NCBI GenBank assembly: GCA_964444865.1
Contig: CAYUJE010000087.1
Span: 1 to 21,400 of the forward strand
Reading direction: 5' to 3'
Length of the DNA: 21,400 nt
Source: SXOA01 sp964444865
GTDB taxonomy: Bacteria; Planctomycetota; Planctomycetia; Pirellulales; Pirellulaceae
In this document: one piece after another, positions 15,363 to 19,552 of the stretch
Position numbering within the stretch: the first letter of the stretch is position 1
How the letters are laid out: each line of letters begins with the position of its first letter
Made by a program: the position numbers and the translations under genes
The notes under the pieces: generated by a model
Database searches by the model: none
Told to the model about the DNA's origin: nothing
The model's input: the letters and a program-made list of their open reading frames with translations, nothing else

Positions 15363-15761
15363 TCAGTGCGATCCGGATGGTGCCGATTGACTGGCAGATG
15401 AGTCATCACGCGGAATCCAGTCAAAATACGTCATACCTTCACGCGGGATAAGCCGCCCACCGTCGGATCTGAAAACAACGATAAAGGTTTCAAAGAAGCT
15501 GATACCATCCGCATTTTGCCATTCATTACCACTTCCGATGGTTCCAGTTCCGCTGCCACGTTCGCCACGTTGATGCCAAAATCGGTATTTGACCGGGCCG
15601 GGGACATGGAGCAATGATCGCGATGGAGCCGGCTGGGATTCTGATTTCTGCATTCGTTGAAGTAGAAGCGATATCCCGAGTGCGGCGATCAAGGTGACAA
15701 GAAATAGTTCTCGCAGAGTGATGGATAGTTTCCGGCGCGCAGGCGATTCAAGTTCTGTCAT
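15363..15761 (-). CDS. Small membrane-anchored hypothetical protein
   Basis: 132 residues from the ATG at 15761 (MTELESPARRKLSITLRELF). The longer frame to 15878 would translate an attC-like palindrome and is rejected. A single membrane helix (about 18-36, LFLVTLIAALGISLLLQ) is preceded by a basic RRKLSITLRE segment, a topology frequent in small planctomycete proteins, then a soluble part of about 95 residues with an RDD..S end. No family is recognised. It lies between two attC-like sites, the downstream one starting 105 bp after its stop, so it is probably one mobile cassette of about 660 bp. No Shine-Dalgarno is evident, and the start is therefore uncertain. Confidence 0.6.
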   Translation of the reverse strand: MTELESPARRKLSITLRELFLVTLIAALGISLLLQRMQKSESQPAPSRSLLHVPGPVKYRFWHQRGERGSGTGTIGSGNEWQNADGISFFETFIVVFRSDGGRLIPREGMTYFDWIPRDDSSASQSAPSGSH

Positions 15762-15830
15762 GCGTAGTCGACCGTTTCCGATCCGTGCGGCAAGGATAAG
15801 TTTTGAAGGGCTGAGACGATCTCTGGTCTG

Positions 15831-15920
15831 GCGAACGACAGCCGTAACTGGGCGGCCGTCGAGAGACATTGATTTCAAGACCCGCTTTGCCGGCCGCTCC
15901 GGTTCACGGCATGACTCGGC
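15831..15920 (-). other. attC-like recombination site 2
   Basis: A 90-bp imperfect palindrome starting 7 bp after the stop of the gene at 15927-16508. The GCGAAC box (15831-15836) is intact, while its partner at the other end is degenerate (CTCGGC). The inner boxes pair as GCCGT-AACTGG-GCGGCCG (15841-15858) against 15891-15910. Two bulged bases, C905 and T898 (15905, 15898), sit on the same arm and with the same 7-nt spacing as in site 1. The loop is 32 nt. Confidence 0.62.
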
Positions 15921-15926
15921 GATTTC

Positions 15927-16508
15927 TCAGCTTACGCGTTCCTCCTGGAAGGCCACCCAATCCGCAGCATTGCCGGAGAGCCAACGTCTTGCTGTTTCGG
16001 AGACGTAACTGTACACCGAACGCTCGCCTTCCACGACGAAGAAGTCCGCGCCATTCCAAGTGGATGCCAGCAAATGGTAGCCACCTTCGCGCGAGATACG
16101 AATTCCGGGAAGAAACCGGACGTGCCACAGTTCGCCAAGTGCGTTTGCAGCATCAGCCGAGTGCTTCCGGCGCTCGATGTAGTTTTCAGGTTCGTTGCCC
16201 GCAGGATATTTCATCTCCTCAGTGCCAAAGGGTTCCCACAGCTGCCAATCGACCTTCGTGATCTTCTTCTTGATGACCGACTGGACGTCAAATCCGGTCA
16301 AGCCCGAGTCGCGTAGCGATGTTAGGAACGCAGAAGTAACGACAACAAAACCCGAAGGCTGCGAGATAGGCGGAACGAAAGGGCCCGTGCGCTCAAGCTC
16401 TAGAACCCCGTGTTCGCCAACGGTCGCCATCCCGTGAATGAGGATGTCGCCATAGTCGCCCCATGGTGGCTCGGACCGTCTTAGGCGATGAATCTTTGGA
16501 TGGCTCAT
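15927..16508 (-). CDS. Hypothetical protein, probable cassette-type gene, possibly immunity-like
   Basis: 193 residues from the ATG at 16508 (MSHPKIHRLRRSEPPWGDYG). The longer frame to 16544 would read into attC-like and repeat DNA. No signal peptide or membrane helix. FVVVTSAFLTSLRDSGLTGF followed by a basic KKKITKVDW segment and a WHVRFLPG..G...LLAS.WNGADFF block recalls, weakly, bacterial immunity proteins and their unnamed relatives, but I cannot assign a family. Its start is 8 bp from a possible attC half-site and its stop 7 bp from attC-like site 2, the layout of a gene cassette. No Shine-Dalgarno is evident. Confidence 0.63.
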   Translation of the reverse strand: MSHPKIHRLRRSEPPWGDYGDILIHGMATVGEHGVLELERTGPFVPPISQPSGFVVVTSAFLTSLRDSGLTGFDVQSVIKKKITKVDWQLWEPFGTEEMKYPAGNEPENYIERRKHSADAANALGELWHVRFLPGIRISREGGYHLLASTWNGADFFVVEGERSVYSYVSETARRWLSGNAADWVAFQEERVS

Positions 16509-16515
16509 TTCGATC

Positions 16516-16540
16516 GCCGAACTGGTGATTAGCCTGGCCG
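16516..16540 (-). other. Possible attC half-site (R'/L' side only)
   Basis: GCCGAAC, a 4-nt spacer, then GATTAGCCTGG, the same order and spacing as the left arms of the two attC-like sites. The complementary right arm cannot be found. Direct repeats begin at 16541 instead. Confidence 0.35.
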
Positions 16541-16625
16541 GCACCGGTCAGCGTATGCGAGCGCCGGTCAGCATATTTCGACCGCTCGGGAGTATATCAC
16601 CGCGCCGGTCAGCATATTTCTGACC
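16541..16625. repeat. Direct repeats GCGCCGGTCAGCATAT, ~20-bp period
   Basis: Copies are GCACCGGTCAGCGTAT (16541-16556), GCGCCGGTCAGCATAT (16561-16576) and GCGCCGGTCAGCATAT (16602-16617), with a degenerate unit between the last two at about 16584-16597 (GCTCGGGAGTATAT). The last two full copies are followed by TTCGACC and TTCTGACC. Spacing is 20 or about twice 20.5 bp. They look like multiple transposase-binding sites at the end of an insertion sequence (IS21-type ends have such repeats) or like iterons; no transposase or Rep gene is present. Confidence 0.7.
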
Positions 16626-16997
16626 TATTGGAACTCTGCCGAGCGCGGCTGTCAAGATTTTTCTCCTGGCCCCCGGTTTACCGTTGTTGTGCATATATGT
16701 ATACTTATCAAAAATCCACCTGTTCTCCCATGGGTGCCACCAGCGTCCGCACCAGTCGCTGGGAAACCGGACGCCCGCGGTGGTGTACCACGGGCGCTAG
16801 TAGAAGCCGAACTAATAGCCCAGTGAACCACTGTAAGTTTTTGGCAATAAGTATTAAAAAGTATGTACATAATAATCGCCCCTTCTAGTCCGGCAGCCGC
16901 GCGAGACCTGGGGTATGGGTCCGTGGGCTGCTAAACAAACTAACATGAAACCGTAGTCCACTCCTGGTCTCGTCAACGGGGTCCACCGCAAACCACC
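16626..16997. other. Non-coding region upstream of imuA with two hairpins
   Basis: No supported gene. GCGTCCG (16743-16749) pairs with CGGACGC (16768-16774), enclosing a nested CCAG-TCG-CTGG hairpin. A second stem pairs GTGGT with ACCAC inside GCCCG/CGGGC (16773-16795). The right part is AT-rich (16830-16875) and holds the candidate imuA promoter. Confidence 0.55.
16841..16871 (+). promoter_or_regulatory. Candidate imuA promoter with TATGTACATA palindrome
   Basis: TTGGCA (16841-16846) is followed 15 bp later by TATGTA (16862-16867), the left half of the perfect palindrome TATGTACATA (16862-16871). A palindrome on the -10 of an imuA-imuB-dnaE2 operon would be a natural repressor site, but it matches no LexA box I know. 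A 120-nt leader would follow. Confidence 0.3.
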
Positions 16998-17723
16998 ATG
17001 TCCACGCCAACTCTCATCGACGACCTGCGCCAGCAGATGGCCAGGCTGGAAGGAAGCCGCCAGCCGGAGGACGAAGAGCCACTCTCCACCGGCTGTCGGG
17101 AGCTGGACCGGTTGTTGCCGCGAGGAGGTTTTCTGCGCGGGACACTGGTGGAATGGCTGGCCGACCAATCGGGGAGCGGAACGGGAACATTGGCTTTGCT
17201 CACGGCCCGGCAGGCTTGCCGCCAAGGGCAGGCCCTGGTGGTGATGGACCGCCAGCGGAGCTTCTACCCGCCGGCAGCGGTGGAGTGGGGATATCGCCTC
17301 GAGCAAATGCTTGTGATTCGTAGCGTTAGCGAGGAGGACGAACTTTGGGCTCTCGACCAGGCGCTCCGCTGCCGGGGCGTGGGGGCGGTTTATGCCCCAC
17401 TGGCGAAGCTCGATGTGCATGACTTCCGCCGGTTGCAACTGGCGGCCGAATGTGGTGGAACACTGGGGCTCTTCCTTCGTCCCGCCACGGTTCGGGGTGA
17501 CCCTTCCTGGGCCGACCTGCAGCTTGCCGTCCATCCGCAGGGTTCTCCTGCCGTGCGGAAGCTCCGCGTGGAAATCGTCCGCTGCCGCGGTGGGACCGCC
17601 GGCAGAACCATCGAACTAACAATCACCAATTCAGGGATGGTTCAAACCGTGAGCATGAGCCATGAATCCCGCGAAACGCATTCTCTGTCTCCAACTGCCG
17701 AACTGGCCCGTGCAACGGGCTGA
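16998..17723 (+). CDS. imuA: ImuA, RecA-like mutasome accessory protein
   Basis: 241 residues. ImuA, with ImuB and DnaE2, forms the SOS-induced translesion mutasome of bacteria lacking Pol V. The N-terminus (1-30) is polar, then LSTGCRELDRLLPRGGFLRGTL (29-50) and VEWLADQSGSGTGTLAL (51-67). The P-loop position reads GSGTGT without the canonical GK[ST], as in many ImuA proteins, so ATP binding may be lost. DRQRSFYPPAAVEWG (84-98) is a conserved family block. The last ~20 residues are encoded in the overlap with imuB (62 bp, different frame), suggesting translational coupling. No strong Shine-Dalgarno precedes the ATG at 16998. Start of the imuA-imuB-dnaE2 operon. Confidence 0.85.
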   Translation: MSTPTLIDDLRQQMARLEGSRQPEDEEPLSTGCRELDRLLPRGGFLRGTLVEWLADQSGSGTGTLALLTARQACRQGQALVVMDRQRSFYPPAAVEWGYRLEQMLVIRSVSEEDELWALDQALRCRGVGAVYAPLAKLDVHDFRRLQLAAECGGTLGLFLRPATVRGDPSWADLQLAVHPQGSPAVRKLRVEIVRCRGGTAGRTIELTITNSGMVQTVSMSHESRETHSLSPTAELARATG

Positions 17724-19431
17724 GCGGGAAGGGGGCTGGGGGCTAGGGGCTAGGGGTTGGGGAAGAGGAGACGGGGGACAGGGGAGAGGATTTGAGATTT
17801 CAGATTTGAGATTGGAGACAAGAGGCAAGGCTAGGAAACCAAGGTCTCAAATTTCAAATCTCAAATCTCAAATTCCTTCTTCCCCTAGCCCCCAGTCCCT
17901 AGCCCCCAGCCCCTCCCTCCTCCTCCACTCTCGCAATCCACGCCGCGGCAACTGCGTGGTGGCTTATTCGCCAGAAGCGGAAGAGTGGGGCGTCCGCATT
18001 GGCATGCCACTGGCTGAAGCTTCCACGCTGGCTCAGCGCGGCGGCCGGTTTGTCGCCCTGGCTCACAATCCGGCTGCTGATCTGGCGGAGTTGACTCGCC
18101 TCGCCGAAATGTGCGAGCGGTTCAGCCCTTGCGTCGGCTGGGAAACGGTGGATGCATCCACCGACTGTTGGCCCGCGACCGGCCCCGCTCATCTTTTTCT
18201 CGACATCACCGGCATCGGCCGGCTATTCGGTGGCGAAGAACAGCTCATTGCCGAAATTGGCCGCGAATTTGCCCGCGAAGGATATGAGATTCAGGCGTCC
18301 GCGGCAGACACCGTTGGAGCAGCGTGGGGACAAGGGCAGATTGAGGATCTTCATTCTTCAATCTGCAATCTGCAATCCTCAATCCTCCTCCGCCTTCCCC
18401 CCGCCACCCTCTCTCTCCTCGCCCAACTCGGCATCACGCGTGTTGACGAACTCCTCCGCTTGCCGCGAGAAAGCCTGCGCTCGCGGTTCGGAGAACGGCT
18501 GTTGTTGCGATTAGATCAATTGTCGGGAGCGGCGCAAGAAACCATCGTTCCCCATCATCCGCCGCCGCGGTTTCAGGCGGAATGGATTCTGGAATATCCC
18601 ACCGATAGCCGTGAGCTTATGGAGCAGATTGTCTCGCAGCTTCTGGCCCGGATTGCCCAGGATTTGGCCGAGCGGCAGGAAGGAGTGGTGCAGTTGAGTT
18701 GCCGCCTGGACGGTATGGGAGGGAAACCGCTGCAACTCACTATCGGTCTCTTTCGTCCGTCGGCTCAGCGGGAGCACCTGGAAGAGCTGCTTGCGATGCA
18801 ACTGGAGCAGGCGCAGTTGCCACGGCAGATTGGCCGCATCGGTATTTCCGCCCAGCTCACGGCGCCGCTCGAAAATCGGCAGACAGAGCTCTTTGCCGAC
18901 TCCAGCCGCGAAGCCTCCCACGACTATGCCCTGCTCATCGACCGCCTCGCCAGCCGCCTCGGCCCCACCGCCGTCCTCCAGCCGGTCCTGCGCTCCGATC
19001 ACCTGCCGGAGCGAGCCGTGTCGTATGCACCGATGGTGGGGAAGAAGAGGAGAAGAGTCAGGGATCAGGGGTCAGGAGTCAAAAGGCGAAAGAAGGTTCA
19101 AGGTTCAAAGTTCAAGGTTCAAAGTACTCCATCTCAAATCTCAAATCTCAAATCTCAAATTGCTTTTCGTCCTCTCTATCTCCATCATCCGCCACTGCCG
19201 CTCGCCGCCATTTCCATCATCCCCGACGGCCCGCCAGTTTCCTTCGACTTCCAAAGGCAAACTCACCGCATCGACCACCACTGGGGCCCCGAGCGGATTG
19301 AGACCGGCTGGTGGCGAGGCCGTTCTCACCGCCGCGATTACTACCGTATCGAAACCACCACCGGCCACCGCTATTGGCTCTTCCGCCGGCTGGCGAACGG
19401 GAAATGGTATTTACATGGGGAGTATGGCTGA
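17662..19431 (+). CDS. imuB: ImuB, catalytically inactive Y-family polymerase homologue, with repeat-derived insertions
   Basis: 589 residues; typical ImuB is about 480-550. ImuB is thought to link DnaE2 to the sliding clamp at lesions. RILCLQLPNWPVQRA (6-20) is the palm start with no acidic residue where active Y-family enzymes have Asp, and the DE pair is likewise absent at TGPAHLFLDITG (173-184), as is usual for ImuB. ADTVGAAWG, LRLPPATLSLLAQLGI (243-258) and the C-terminal WGPERIETGWWRGRSHRRDYY (541-561) and YWLFRRL..GKWYLHGEYG are family blocks. Three stretches, about 22-88, 224-241 and 461-500, are translations of 7-bp tandem repeats and look like insertions or replaced linkers. The same heptapeptide SQISNLK occurs at 62-68 and 491-497. 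The frame is unbroken throughout, so the protein is probably made. Confidence 0.88.
   Translation: MNPAKRILCLQLPNWPVQRAEREGGWGLGARGWGRGDGGQGRGFEISDLRLETRGKARKPRSQISNLKSQIPSSPSPQSLAPSPSLLLHSRNPRRGNCVVAYSPEAEEWGVRIGMPLAEASTLAQRGGRFVALAHNPAADLAELTRLAEMCERFSPCVGWETVDASTDCWPATGPAHLFLDITGIGRLFGGEEQLIAEIGREFAREGYEIQASAADTVGAAWGQGQIEDLHSSICNLQSSILLRLPPATLSLLAQLGITRVDELLRLPRESLRSRFGERLLLRLDQLSGAAQETIVPHHPPPRFQAEWILEYPTDSRELMEQIVSQLLARIAQDLAERQEGVVQLSCRLDGMGGKPLQLTIGLFRPSAQREHLEELLAMQLEQAQLPRQIGRIGISAQLTAPLENRQTELFADSSREASHDYALLIDRLASRLGPTAVLQPVLRSDHLPERAVSYAPMVGKKRRRVRDQGSGVKRRKKVQGSKFKVQSTPSQISNLKSQIAFRPLYLHHPPLPLAAISIIPDGPPVSFDFQRQTHRIDHHWGPERIETGWWRGRSHRRDYYRIETTTGHRYWLFRRLANGKWYLHGEYG
17732..17911. 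repeat. Composite palindrome of 7-bp repeats inside imuB
   Basis: Left outer arm: GGGGCTG and GGGGCTA units (17732-17759, four heptads). Left inner: TTTGAGA units (17791-17811, three). Right inner: TCTCAAA units (17845-17872, four). Right outer: CCTAGCC and CCCAGYC units (17884-17911, four). Left arms are inverted copies of the right arms, so the whole is a nested ~180-bp inverted repeat, translated as imuB residues 24-84. Confidence 0.85.
18336..18386. repeat. Second heptad block in imuB (CAATCTG/CAATCCT)
   Basis: CAATCTG, CAATCTG, CAATCCT and CAATCCT at 18359-18386. Upstream GCAGATTGA (18336-18344) and GATTGAGGAT (18339-18348) are inverted copies (pairing with 18358-18366 and 18375-18384). 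Translated as residues 225-241. Confidence 0.8.
19057..19159. repeat. Third heptad block in imuB, three repeat families in series
   Basis: GTCAGGG/ATCAGGG/GTCAGGA at 19057-19077, then AGGTTCA four times (third copy AAGTTCA) at 19094-19121, then TCTCAAA four perfect times at 19132-19159. Translated as residues 466-500, just before the RPLYLHHP block of the C-terminal domain. Confidence 0.85.
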
Positions 19432-19443
19432 AGACTTCGGAAC

Positions 19444-19534
19444 GGGATGGCCACAAAAAACACAAAAAGGCACAAAAATAAGGCCACATCTTCTTTCCTT
19501 CTTTGTGTCTCTTTGTGTTTTTTGCGGCCATCCC
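19444..19534. repeat. 33-bp-arm inverted repeat between imuB and dnaE2
   Basis: Arms 19444-19476 and 19502-19534 match with three mismatches; the core is GGCCACAAAAAACACAAA. The loop is 25 nt. It fills the 121-bp imuB-dnaE2 spacer almost completely, ending 18 bp before the dnaE2 start. In RNA it would form a long stem just upstream of dnaE2 and could affect read-through or translation. Confidence 0.8.
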
Positions 19535-19552
19535 CCTGCTGAAGAGACTGTT

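Noticed and set aside
16628..16888. Short ORFs on both strands upstream of imuA
   Set aside because: They read across the hairpin region, have chance composition and no ribosome-binding site.
17732..19159. CRISPR array
   Set aside because: The repeats are 7-bp tandem units without spacers and lie inside a coding frame.
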